The notes below the pieces were generated by a model. The model did no database searches, was not told the origin of the DNA, and worked only from the letters and a program-made list of their open reading frames with translations. Shown one piece after another: positions 1 through 6,106 of a stretch of 7,853 nucleotides of DNA; within the stretch, counting starts at the first letter, position 1; every line of letters starts with the position of its first letter. Where the stretch lies: positions 1 through 7,853 of the forward strand of contig JAFVRI010000153.1 in the NCBI GenBank assembly GCA_017504335.1, in the 5' to 3' direction. The translations under genes were made by a program, and so were the position numbers. The DNA comes from Clostridia bacterium. Lineage in GTDB: Bacteria; Bacillota; Clostridia; Oscillospirales; CAG-272.

Positions 1-4
1 CCAC

Positions 5-87
5 ATTCGCGTCAGCGAATATTTCACATTTGCGAAGCAAATATTTCACAGCGTAGCTATTTCACTTGCCCGCAAGGGCAAATTTCG
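5..87. repeat. Array of mini-palindromes separated by ATTTCAC
   Basis: Four short inverted repeats stand in series: ATTCGC/GCGAAT with loop GTCA (5-20), ATTTGC/GCAAAT with loop GAA (28-42), AGC/GCT with loop GTA (50-58) and TTGCCC/GGGCAA with loop GCAA (66-81). The first three are each followed by the heptamer ATTTCAC (21-27, 43-49, 59-65), and the last by the variant ATTTCGT (82-88). The stems differ in sequence but the linker is conserved, which suggests a structured dispersed intergenic repeat rather than a coding region. The array probably continues left of position 1. It lies beyond the ssrA terminator. Its function is unknown. Confidence 0.75.
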
Positions 88-90
88 TTG

Positions 91-133
91 AAAAAAGCAC
101 ACATTGTCTTGGTAGACAAGTGTGTGCTTTTTT
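91..133 (-). terminator. Intrinsic terminator of ssrA (bidirectional shape)
   Basis: The stem pairs GCACACA (97-103) with TGTGTGC (121-127) and continues as TTGTCT/AGACAA, with one bulged G and a TGGT loop. On the minus strand the hairpin is followed by six T (91-96), and on the plus strand also by six T (128-133). It begins one base beyond the tmRNA CCA end, so it defines the 3' end of the smpB-ssrA transcript. It could also stop transcription arriving from the left. Confidence 0.92.
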
Positions 134-134
134 C

Positions 135-504
135 TGGTGGACCCGAGGGGAGTCGAACCCCTGTCCGAAAACCTCTTGATATAACCTTCTCCGGGTGCAG
201 TCTGTTATTTGGAGTTCCCCTCGGATGCCGTCAACAGACAGACTGTATCCTCAGGTAGCCATTTTCTGCGTGATCGGTTCAATGGCGAACCGCCGATGCA
301 CGGGCATCGCTTATTTGACGCTCAGTCCCGAGCCGCGATACTCTCGGGAGGAACGGGCGGCATTTATGCCGCGGCACTGCCCTTAGGCAGCCAATGCAAC
401 GTTTCTATCGTTAGCGTTTAATTTTAAGTTGGGCCGTTTCAGAGATTGCCCGGCTCTACCCGCTTATTATACCTCAAAATCCCCGTCGAAACCTTTACGG
501 GCCC
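135..504 (-). ncRNA. ssrA: Transfer-messenger RNA (tmRNA, 10Sa RNA)
   Basis: This is the one-piece tmRNA of trans-translation. It is charged with alanine, enters stalled ribosomes with SmpB, and adds a degradation tag to the unfinished protein. The 5' end GGGCCCG (498-504) pairs with CGGGTCC just before A-CCA at 135, giving a 7-bp acceptor stem with one G-U pair. The T arm is AGGGG-TTCGACT-CCCCT near 145-165, and a D-like GGTTTCGACGGGG lies near the 5' end. CCA is encoded in the gene. The length of 370 nt is usual. A tag frame is present at 383-415. It lies downstream of smpB on the same strand and ends at a strong terminator, so the precursor is probably cut at its 5' end by RNase P. Confidence 0.97.
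383..415 (-). other. tmRNA tag reading frame, peptide (A)ANDRNVALAA
   Basis: The resume codon GCT lies at 413-415 and is followed by AAC GAT AGA AAC GTT GCA TTG GCT GCC and a TAA stop at 383-385. The encoded tag is ANDRNVALAA, preceded in the finished product by the alanine carried on tmRNA itself. The AND start and the ALAA end match the known proteolysis tags recognised by ClpXP-type proteases. There is a single stop codon. Confidence 0.93.
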
Positions 505-529
505 ATGTCTGAAGTAAGAAGTAAGAGTG

Positions 530-571
530 AAAAGTGAAGAGGTGTGATGAATTTTGCTTAAAAAGTGAAGA
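530..571 (-). repeat. 11-bp direct repeat in the smpB-ssrA spacer
   Basis: AAAAGTGAAGA occurs at 530-540 and again at 561-571 (plus-strand reading). Degenerate copies (AGTAAGA, AGTAAGAG, AGTGAAA) lie between 511 and 533. The spacer is therefore purine-rich on this strand and pyrimidine-rich in the tmRNA precursor leader. No clear sigma-A promoter is seen in this 68-base gap, so ssrA most likely depends on transcription from upstream of smpB. The repeat could be slippage-derived and have no role. Confidence 0.55.
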
Positions 572-572
572 A

Positions 573-1058
573 TCAATCGGTATATTGCCGCTCCTTGAAG
601 CGACGGTCCATTTCTCGGCTTGCCTGCTTCTCGGCATCGGAATCTCTCTTGTCATAGAGCTTTTTGCCGCGGCAGAGACCGATCTCCACCTTGACATTCT
701 TTCCCGAAAAATAGAGAGAGAGGGGAACTAAGGTATATCCCTTTTGGGTGACCAATCCGCCGAGCTTCATGATCTCCTTCTTATGCATCAGCAGCTTGCG
801 ATCTCTAAGGGGCTCCCGATTGAAGATGTTTCCTTTTTCGTAGGGGCTGACGTGCATGCCGATGACGAAGAGCTCTCCGTTTTTGAGGGAGCAATAGGAA
901 TCCTTCAGATTCACCGCGCCCTGTCGGATGCTTTTGACCTCGGTACCGAAGAGAGAGATCCCGGCTTCATATTTTTCATCCACGAAATAATCGTGCCATG
1001 CCTTGCGGTTTTGGGCAATGGTCCGTGACGCTTGCTTTTTATCTGCCAAGATTCTCAT
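573..1058 (-). CDS. smpB: SsrA-binding protein SmpB
   Basis: SmpB binds the tRNA-like domain of tmRNA and takes the place of the missing anticodon stem, placing it in the decoding site of stalled ribosomes. The 161-residue product has the usual length. It carries the family hallmarks: IAQNRKAWHDYF (14-25), GTEVKSIRQG (38-47), the central beta-barrel with SPYEKGN (71-77), GKKLYDKRD (131-139), and a basic C-terminal tail that inserts into the mRNA channel. The ATG at 1058 is preceded by AAGGA six bases upstream. A TTG three codons further in has GGAG nine bases upstream and is a possible alternative start. ssrA follows on the same strand 68 bases past the stop, the classical pairing of the two partners. 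A sigma-A promoter lies immediately upstream. Confidence 0.97.
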   Translation of the reverse strand: MRILADKKQASRTIAQNRKAWHDYFVDEKYEAGISLFGTEVKSIRQGAVNLKDSYCSLKNGELFVIGMHVSPYEKGNIFNREPLRDRKLLMHKKEIMKLGGLVTQKGYTLVPLSLYFSGKNVKVEIGLCRGKKLYDKRDSDAEKQASREMDRRFKERQYTD

Positions 1059-1081
1059 CTCCTTTCCTTGAGGTACCTAAG

Positions 1082-1110
1082 ATTGTATCACGTTTTCGCG
1101 ATAAAATCAA
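1082..1110 (-). promoter_or_regulatory. Sigma-A promoter for smpB-ssrA
   Basis: On the minus strand, -35 TTGATT (1105-1110), a 17-base spacer and -10 TACAAT (1082-1087) with an upstream TG dinucleotide lie 24 bases before the smpB ATG. The spacer contains an imperfect inverted repeat, ATCACG/CGCGAT with loop TTTT (1087-1102), which might bind a regulator but could be chance. No terminator separates the PHP gene from this promoter, so readthrough from upstream is also possible. Confidence 0.82.
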
Positions 1111-1125
1111 GCCTTTTTTGTCGAT

Positions 1126-1929
1126 TTATTCGGTTTGGGTGATCCTGCCCGTAAAGGGATGGATCAGGCGGGGCGTGGGGTTATAGTTCAAGCCCAGCTC
1201 TCGGATCCATTCGAGCGAGACCTCTGCCGAGGATGGATCGGTGACCGCCTCGGGTTGGTGGGCATCACAGCCCAGCACGGTTTCGCAGTCCTCCTCGGCG
1301 GCGATCTCCCAGAAGCGGCGGACGGGGTAGTGGCGTTTGTCACGGACACCTAAGAGGTTGAGCTCCAAAGGCATGTCCGTTGCCTTGGCGGTTTGGCAGA
1401 TCCGACGCATTTGCTCTTCATAGAGCGCACGGTTTTTTCCTACGTAGCGGATCAGGTCGGGGTGTGCCGCATAGGAGAAGACGCCGGTTTTCATGCCCGC
1501 AATGAGGGCATCCGCATAGAGGATCAGCTCCTCATCGGAATCGGTGGGTCTACCCATATATTTGCTTCCGTTGGGGTACTCGTTTTTCACGTAGTGCTGA
1601 GAAAGAAGCAGAAATTCGGCGCCGAGGGTTTGGGGGATCTTGATCATTTCCTTGAAATAGAGAGGATAATACTCCATTTCAAAGCCGATATGGATGGTAA
1701 TTTGATCCCGATATTCCTCGCGGAGGGCACGGAGCGAATCCATATAGTCCTGTGCCTTTGCCATGGGGATACGGAAATTTGACTCATGTCCGTCGGGAAA
1801 GACGAAGGGCATATGGTCGGCAAAGCCAAGATGCGTAAGTCCGCCCTTGATGGCTTGTTCGATATAGTCCCGATCGGTTCCCTTGGCATGGCCGCATCGG
1901 ACGGTATGGGTATGCAGATTGACGGTCAC
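1126..1929 (-). CDS. PHP-domain phosphatase, histidinol-phosphatase (HisJ/HisK-type) family
   Basis: This is a metal-dependent phosphoesterase of the PHP superfamily. The best match is the histidinol-phosphatase type, which turns L-histidinol phosphate into L-histidinol, the penultimate stage of histidine synthesis. Likely metal ligands can be seen: H6 and H8 in HTHT, D38-H39 in FADHMPF, E84 in GFEMEYYP, H112 in SQHY, H156 in AAHPDL, and D222/H224 in GCDAHQPEAV. The length of 267 residues is normal for the family. The start is GTG at 1929, nine bases after the previous gene's stop. Its ribosome binding site AAGGTG overlaps that stop, so translation is probably coupled. No other his gene is in view, so the true substrate is inferred from family only and could be a different phosphate ester. 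Confidence 0.88.
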   Translation of the reverse strand: MTVNLHTHTVRCGHAKGTDRDYIEQAIKGGLTHLGFADHMPFVFPDGHESNFRIPMAKAQDYMDSLRALREEYRDQITIHIGFEMEYYPLYFKEMIKIPQTLGAEFLLLSQHYVKNEYPNGSKYMGRPTDSDEELILYADALIAGMKTGVFSYAAHPDLIRYVGKNRALYEEQMRRICQTAKATDMPLELNLLGVRDKRHYPVRRFWEIAAEEDCETVLGCDAHQPEAVTDPSSAEVSLEWIRELGLNYNPTPRLIHPFTGRITQTE

Positions 1930-1938
1930 GGTGTCACC

Positions 1939-2559
1939 TTATTTCAGGGGCTCGAAGTCGGAGGCGGGATGCTTGCACCAGGGACAGATAAAATCCTCGG
2001 GCAGGGGATCGCCCTCATAGACGTAGCCGCAGATCTTGCAGACGTAGCCCTTCTTCTTTTCTTCCTTTGCCGCGGGCTTCGGCTTGACGTTTGCCTGATA
2101 GTAGTTATAGGTCATGGTGGGGACGTCCGAGACGGTCTTGGCCACCTCCAGAGAGCAGATGAACATACCGTGGGTATCCAGATCCACGTACTGCTCTACC
2201 TTCAGGGTAAAGTAGGCGTTGATAAATTCGGGGAGAACGCAGATGCCCATGGAACGACCCGTGTGCATGCCCTCGAACTTATCCGTATCCCGCCCGCTTT
2301 GGAAACCAAAGCGCTGAAAAACAGAGAAGGGAGCCTCCTCGGAGAGGACGTTGACGTTCATCATGCCGGTTTTCTTGATGACATCATGAGAATAATTCTG
2401 TTTGTTGATCGCCACCGCTACACGGTTGGGGGTATTGGTGACCTGCATGACGGTGTTGACGATGAGGCCGTTGTCCTTTTCGCCATCGCGGCAGGTGATA
2501 ACGTAGAGACCGTAGCCGATCTTAAACAGTGCGCGTTCATCGACGGTTGCTTGACTCAT
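1939..2559 (-). CDS. hrb: Flavin reductase–rubredoxin fusion (high-molecular-weight rubredoxin)
   Basis: Residues 1-157 form a flavin-reductase-like split-barrel FMN domain, with GLIVNTVMQVT at 31-41. A charged Lys/Ala/Pro linker (158-170) joins it to a C-terminal rubredoxin domain. The iron-binding cysteines are C174 and C177 (CKIC) and C192 and C195 (CPWC), with the typical GYVYEGDPLPEDFICP between them. In Moorella-type anaerobes this architecture takes electrons from NAD(P)H and passes them to a flavodiiron protein that reduces oxygen or nitric oxide to harmless products. Here the second knuckle reads CPWCKHP instead of the CPxCG common in free rubredoxin. The ATG at 2559 has AAAGGAG eight bases upstream, and a very good promoter precedes it. 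The next gene starts nine bases after its stop. No flavodiiron gene is in the window, so the electron acceptor is unknown. Confidence 0.92.
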   Translation of the reverse strand: MSQATVDERALFKIGYGLYVITCRDGEKDNGLIVNTVMQVTNTPNRVAVAINKQNYSHDVIKKTGMMNVNVLSEEAPFSVFQRFGFQSGRDTDKFEGMHTGRSMGICVLPEFINAYFTLKVEQYVDLDTHGMFICSLEVAKTVSDVPTMTYNYYQANVKPKPAAKEEKKKGYVCKICGYVYEGDPLPEDFICPWCKHPASDFEPLK

Positions 2560-2601
2560 TTGAAAATCTCCTTTTGGATCATAAAATTCTATACATTCAT
2601 T

Positions 2602-2630
2602 ATTATACCACAGTGTCTTCGGATTTTCAA
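2602..2630 (-). promoter_or_regulatory. Sigma-A promoter for the hrb–PHP operon
   Basis: On the minus strand, -35 TTGAAA (2625-2630) and a perfect -10 TATAAT (2602-2607) are separated by 17 bases, with an extended -10 TGG. The start of transcription would lie near 2595, giving a leader of about 36 bases before the ATG at 2559. The close match to consensus suggests high basal expression unless it is repressed. Confidence 0.9.
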
Positions 2631-2639
2631 GGGAAAATC
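2622..2639. promoter_or_regulatory. Perfect inverted repeat over the -35 box (possible operator)
   Basis: GATTTTC (2622-2628) and GAAAATC (2633-2639) form a perfect 7-bp inverted repeat around AAGG. It covers the -35 hexamer of the hrb promoter. A repressor bound there would block polymerase, which would suit an inducible oxygen or nitric-oxide defence gene. The arms are AT-rich, so chance is possible, and no regulator gene lies nearby. Confidence 0.4.
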
Positions 2640-2648
2640 AAAAACTCG

Positions 2649-2778
2649 GGGAGCCATAAAAGCGGTGGAAGCAGGCTCCCACCGCCATACGGTCGATTAG
2701 GTCTTTTCAAAGCCCACAAGCACACCGCCTTTTTCGGCGTAAAAGCTGCAAAGACCCTTGAGTCTGTGGATTTCCACA
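2649..2778 (-). other. Structured intergenic element with several hairpins, no firm gene
   Basis: The 316 bases between the rubredoxin gene and the amidohydrolase hold no convincing gene but are rich in inverted repeats. Reading the minus strand, they are: TGTGG/CCACA (2765-2778); a larger stem GGTCTTT/AAAGACC (2700-2756) enclosing CGCC/GGCG (2726-2739); and GCGGTGG/CCACCGC (2662-2685) followed by TTTTAT. A fourth pairing, GGGAGCC (2649-2655) with GGCTCCC (2674-2680), excludes the third. Together these could be a small structured RNA ending in a terminator, a dispersed repeat, or a complex 3' region. No matching RNA family is recognised, and no good promoter is seen just upstream (2780-2835). 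Confidence 0.4.
2658..2685 (-). terminator. Possible second terminator upstream of the hrb promoter
   Basis: A 7-bp GC-rich stem, GCGGTGG/CCACCGC, with a 10-base loop is followed on the minus strand by TTTTAT (four T, 2658-2661). The T run is short, so efficiency may be modest. It lies between the amidohydrolase terminator and the hrb promoter and would insulate that promoter from readthrough. Confidence 0.5.
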
Positions 2779-2830
2779 CGGGCATTTTGGATTTTCCTTT
2801 ATATTTATCGAAAAACTCTACCATTTCATC

Positions 2831-2866
2831 AAAAAGACAGAGATCCTCACGGTTTCTGTCTTTTTT
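2831..2866 (-). terminator. Intrinsic terminator of the lepA–amidohydrolase operon
   Basis: GACAGA (2836-2841) pairs with TCTGTC (2855-2860). On the minus strand the inner part can add CC/GG closed by a GTGA tetraloop. Five T follow on the minus strand (2831-2835) and six T on the plus strand (2861-2866), so the hairpin is bidirectional in shape. It begins about ten bases beyond the amidohydrolase stop codon. Confidence 0.8.
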
Positions 2867-2875
2867 CTGTGTATC

Positions 2876-4213
2876 TCAAAGTCGAACGGTGGCTGTGCCG
2901 TCCTCTTCGTAGGTGATGCGGTCGCCTTGGCAGTTGATGGTGTCCACAAAATCCAAATATTCCTTGGCGGAAGCGAATTGAGGCTTAGCTTGGGCGAGGA
3001 TCTGCTTTGCTCGTTTTGCCCCATTTTCTAAGAGCATATGAAGCAAAGCGACCTGCCATTTGGCGTTATCCACGCAGGCGCGGACGGGATCTGCGATCTC
3101 GTAATTGTTTCCGTGACCGATGCCCTTCGCACCCGGACAATAGGGGTGAAGAACCGGCATGATGCGGGAAAGATCTCCCATATCGGTACTTCCCGTATCG
3201 CGGACGGTGCTTCGGTCAAAGGTCTCATCCGGTAGGATCTTGTGCAGAGCCTCTTCTGCCAGATCGGTTATGGATTCGTTATTGTCCAGAGGGGCATAAC
3301 CCGGGATGTCGATGATCTCCACATTGGCACCCATCGAAAGGGCCGCGCCGATCAAGGCACGGTTGACTCGTTTGTTTGCTCTCAGAATGGCGTCGTAACC
3401 GGCACCGCGAACGTAACTCTCCATCCGTACGGTTTCGGGAATGGCATTGACCATGTCGCCGCCTGCTGTGATAATGGGATGTACACGGATCTGATTTTCC
3501 TCGCGGAAGGTTTCGCGGATGGCATTGACGGCATTCAGACCGCAGTTTGCCGCATAGAGAGCATTGATGCCGCGATGAGGAGACGCTCCCGCATGAGAAG
3601 CTCTTCCTTTGTAGATCACATGTTTGGCAATACAGCCCACGCCGCCACCCAGTGCCGTAAAGTGTTCGGATGCGGTGGTATGAACCATAAATGCCAGATC
3701 CACGCCGTCAAAATAGCCGCGGCTCAGGAATTCGGTCTTTCCGCCGAAGTATTTGATTTTTCCTTGGCGCTTCAGCTCGCTTCGATATTCGATCTCCAGC
3801 AGCTCCTCAGCAGGGACGGCGCAAAGGCGGATCCGCCCCGACAGATCATCCAAAGCACCGGGTGCTTTCAGAGCGGCGGCGATGCCCAAAAGGGCAGCGC
3901 ACTGGGCATTGTGTCCGCAGGAATGAACCGCGCCTGTGACGGGATCCGCATCGGGATGGGCGGGACAGATGATGGAGTCGAGCTCTCCGAGGATCAACAC
4001 CTCGGGTCCCTCTCTGCCCGTGTCGAGGACGGTATAAAAGCCGGTGATCCCCTCTGCCATGGTCAATTCATAGCCAAGCACTCGGAATTTCTCTGCCATA
4101 TAGGCGGAGGTCTTGTATTCTTTATAGCCCGTTTCGGGGTTCTTCCAAATATAGCGTTCTGCCTCAAGGATGAGATTCTTGTGTGCTTCTACGGCTTGTA
4201 TCAGATTTTTCAT
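2876..4213 (-). CDS. M20-family amidohydrolase (M20D, AbgB/aminoacylase-like)
   Basis: This is a cytosolic di-metal hydrolase that cleaves amide bonds of N-acyl amino acids or small peptides. The M20D branch includes aminobenzoyl-glutamate and N-acyl amino acid hydrolases. Visible motifs are the metal-binding HSCGHN (97-102), the catalytic acid pair in VPAEE (133-137), H178 in MVHTT, the dimer-domain histidine H207 in GRASHAG, GSTDMGDLS (341-349) and H367 in GIGHGNN. The product has 445 residues, slightly long for the family. The start chosen is ATG at 4213 because GAGGAG lies eight bases upstream. The frame stays open a further 56 codons into lepA, but that part is arginine-rich shadow sequence without family features. 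It starts 19 bases after the lepA stop and has no promoter of its own, so it is co-transcribed. The natural substrate cannot be told from sequence. Confidence 0.92.
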   Translation of the reverse strand: MKNLIQAVEAHKNLILEAERYIWKNPETGYKEYKTSAYMAEKFRVLGYELTMAEGITGFYTVLDTGREGPEVLILGELDSIICPAHPDADPVTGAVHSCGHNAQCAALLGIAAALKAPGALDDLSGRIRLCAVPAEELLEIEYRSELKRQGKIKYFGGKTEFLSRGYFDGVDLAFMVHTTASEHFTALGGGVGCIAKHVIYKGRASHAGASPHRGINALYAANCGLNAVNAIRETFREENQIRVHPIITAGGDMVNAIPETVRMESYVRGAGYDAILRANKRVNRALIGAALSMGANVEIIDIPGYAPLDNNESITDLAEEALHKILPDETFDRSTVRDTGSTDMGDLSRIMPVLHPYCPGAKGIGHGNNYEIADPVRACVDNAKWQVALLHMLLENGAKRAKQILAQAKPQFASAKEYLDFVDTINCQGDRITYEEDGTATVRL

Positions 4214-4232
4214 CGCAAGATCTCCTCGGTGA

Positions 4233-6047
4233 TCAGTTGTCATCATCCAGCTTGAGCACTGCCATAAATGCCTCGGGAGACACCTGGACCGAGCCGAGCT
4301 GACGCATCTTCTTCTTTCCTTCCTTCTGTTTTTCCAGAAGCTTCTTTTTACGGGTAATGTCACCGCCGTAGCACTTGGCAAGCACGTCCTTGCGCATTGC
4401 CTTTACGGTCTCGCGGGCGATGATCTTGGAGCCGATGGCTGCCTGGATCGGAACCTCAAAGAGCTGGCGGGGAATGTTATCCTTCAGCTTTTCGGCAATT
4501 CGTCTGGCTCTTCCGTATGCCTTTTCCTCATGGACGATGAAGGAGAGGGCATCTACCTGCTCGCCGTTGAGCAGGAAATCCAGCTTCACCAGCTTGCTGG
4601 GCACGTATTCGCCAAGCTCATAGTCCAAGGACGCATAGCCGCGGGAACGGCTCTTTAAGGCATCGAAGAAATCGTAGATGATCTCGTTCAGCGGCAGATC
4701 GTAATGCAGCTCCACACGGGAGGTGTCGATATATTTCATATCGATAAAGTTTCCGCGGCGATCCTGACAGAGCTCCATTAAGCCGCCCACATAATCGGTG
4801 GGGGTGATGATGCTTGCCTTGACCAGCGGCTCGTATGCCACGTCGATCTCATCGGCGGCGGGGAAGTTAGAGGGGTTATCGATGCGAATCGTCTCTCCGC
4901 CCTTCTTCTTGACCTCGTAGATAACCGAGGGGGCGGTGGTGATCAGATCGAGATTGAACTCACGCTCCAGGCGCTCCTCAATGATCTCCATGTGCAAAAG
5001 ACCCAAAAATCCGCAGCGGAAGCCAAAGCCGAGGGCAATGGAGGTCTCGGGCTCGAATACCAGTGCCGCGTCGTTAAGCTGGAGCTTGTCCAGCGCGTCG
5101 CGCAGGTCGCCGTAGCGAGCGCCGTCGGCGGGATAGATACCCGCATAGACCATGGGCTGAACCGCCTTAAAGCCGGGCAGGGGGGTATCGGTGGGATTTT
5201 CGTCGGAGGTGACGGTATCGCCCACATGGGTGTCGCCAACACTCTTGATGGAGGCGGTGATATAGCCAACCTCACCCGCAGAGAGGATATCGGTCTTTTG
5301 GAGCCCAAAGGGGGTCATGTAGCCTACGTCCACCACGTCAAAGGTGGTGCCGTTGCTCATGAGTCGGATGCGGTCTCCGCTCTTGACCGAGCCGTCAAAG
5401 ATACGGACGTTGACCACAACGCCCAGATAGCTGTCGTAGTAGGAGTCAAAGATCAGCGCCTTTAGGGGGGCATCGGTATCTCCCTCGGGGGCGGGTACGT
5501 CACGGACCACCGCCGCTAACACCTGCTCGATATTCAAGCCTGTTTTTGCCGAAACGGCAGGGCAATCCTCAGCGGGAATGCCGATGATGTCCTCGATCTC
5601 TCCCCGTACCCGATCCACGTCTGCCGAGGGGAGGTCGATCTTATTGATGACGGGAACGATCTCCAGATTCGCGTCTACCGCCAGATAGGCATTGGCAAGG
5701 GTCTGCGCCTCAATTCCTTGGGTGGCATCCACCACCAAAAGAGCACCGTCGCAGGCATTGAGGGAACGGGAAACCTCATAGTTAAAGTCCACGTGACCGG
5801 GGGTGTCGATCAGGTTGAACTGATATGCTTCTCCATCGGGGGCGGTGTAGCTCAATCGGACGGCGCGAGCCTTGATGGTAATGCCGCGCTCCCGCTCCAG
5901 ATCCATGTTATCGAGAAGCTGCTCCTCCATCTCTCGCTGAGAAACGGTTTGGGTCGCCTCTAAGATTCGGTCGGCAAGGGTAGACTTACCGTGGTCGATA
6001 TGGGCGATGATAGAAAAATTTCGAATATGTGCTTGCTTACTTGCCAT
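4233..6047 (-). CDS. lepA: Elongation factor 4 (LepA), ribosome-associated GTPase
   Basis: LepA/EF-4 is a translational GTPase that binds the ribosome and affects back-translocation, initiation or ribosome assembly. The 604-residue product matches the family length of about 600. The GTP-binding motifs appear in order: AHIDHGKST (15-23), the switch I region ERERGITIKA (51-60), DTPGH (81-85), NKID (135-138), and SAK in the AVSAKTG segment. Downstream are the EF-G-like domains and the LepA-specific C-terminal domain, with YGGDITRKKKLLEKQKEGKKKM near the end. ATG at 6047 is chosen because GGAG lies seven bases upstream and MASKQAHIRNFSIIAH fits the family N-terminus. An upstream in-frame ATG at 6119 would place the promoter inside the gene. 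It is the first gene of an operon with the amidohydrolase. Confidence 0.98.
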   Translation of the reverse strand: MASKQAHIRNFSIIAHIDHGKSTLADRILEATQTVSQREMEEQLLDNMDLERERGITIKARAVRLSYTAPDGEAYQFNLIDTPGHVDFNYEVSRSLNACDGALLVVDATQGIEAQTLANAYLAVDANLEIVPVINKIDLPSADVDRVRGEIEDIIGIPAEDCPAVSAKTGLNIEQVLAAVVRDVPAPEGDTDAPLKALIFDSYYDSYLGVVVNVRIFDGSVKSGDRIRLMSNGTTFDVVDVGYMTPFGLQKTDILSAGEVGYITASIKSVGDTHVGDTVTSDENPTDTPLPGFKAVQPMVYAGIYPADGARYGDLRDALDKLQLNDAALVFEPETSIALGFGFRCGFLGLLHMEIIEERLEREFNLDLITTAPSVIYEVKKKGGETIRIDNPSNFPAADEIDVAYEPLVKASIITPTDYVGGLMELCQDRRGNFIDMKYIDTSRVELHYDLPLNEIIYDFFDALKSRSRGYASLDYELGEYVPSKLVKLDFLLNGEQVDALSFIVHEEKAYGRARRIAEKLKDNIPRQLFEVPIQAAIGSKIIARETVKAMRKDVLAKCYGGDITRKKKLLEKQKEGKKKMRQLGSVQVSPEAFMAVLKLDDDN

Positions 6048-6077
6048 GCTTTGTCTCCATTTGATTAAGATACCAAT

Positions 6078-6106
6078 ATTATATAATATTTTCTCGGTTT
6101 TCACAA
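6078..6106 (-). promoter_or_regulatory. Sigma-A promoter for lepA
   Basis: On the minus strand, -35 TTGTGA (6101-6106), a 17-base spacer and a perfect -10 TATAAT (6078-6083) lie 30 bases upstream of the lepA ATG. The -10 sits in a longer AT palindrome (AATATTATATAATATT), so other registers are possible, but this one has correct spacing to a recognisable -35. Confidence 0.75.

Noticed and set aside
1..90. A CRISPR array at the left edge
   Set aside because: The repeated unit is only seven bases, and the sequences between copies are themselves palindromes of varying short length rather than unique spacers of constant length.
195..421. Two overlapping small open frames on the plus strand
   Set aside because: Both lie inside the tmRNA gene on the opposite strand and have no independent support.
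1786..2700. A 304-codon open frame on the plus strand across the PHP and rubredoxin genes
   Set aside because: It spans two real minus-strand genes and the promoter between operons, with no domain and no ribosome binding site.
2627..2824. A 65-codon minus-strand frame in the gap downstream of the amidohydrolase
   Set aside because: There is no ribosome binding site at its ATG. An internal ATG does have AAAGGA eight bases upstream, but the frame runs through all the hairpins and the hrb -35 region, so structured noncoding DNA is the better explanation.
3242..4255. A 337-codon open frame on the plus strand within the amidohydrolase
   Set aside because: Antisense shadow of the M20 gene. It has a His/Gly/Asp-rich translation with no family motifs and no promoter.
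4214..4381. A 56-codon N-terminal extension of the amidohydrolase
   Set aside because: It overlaps the 3' end of lepA, is Arg/Ser-rich without family similarity, and a strong ribosome binding site precedes the internal ATG at 4213.
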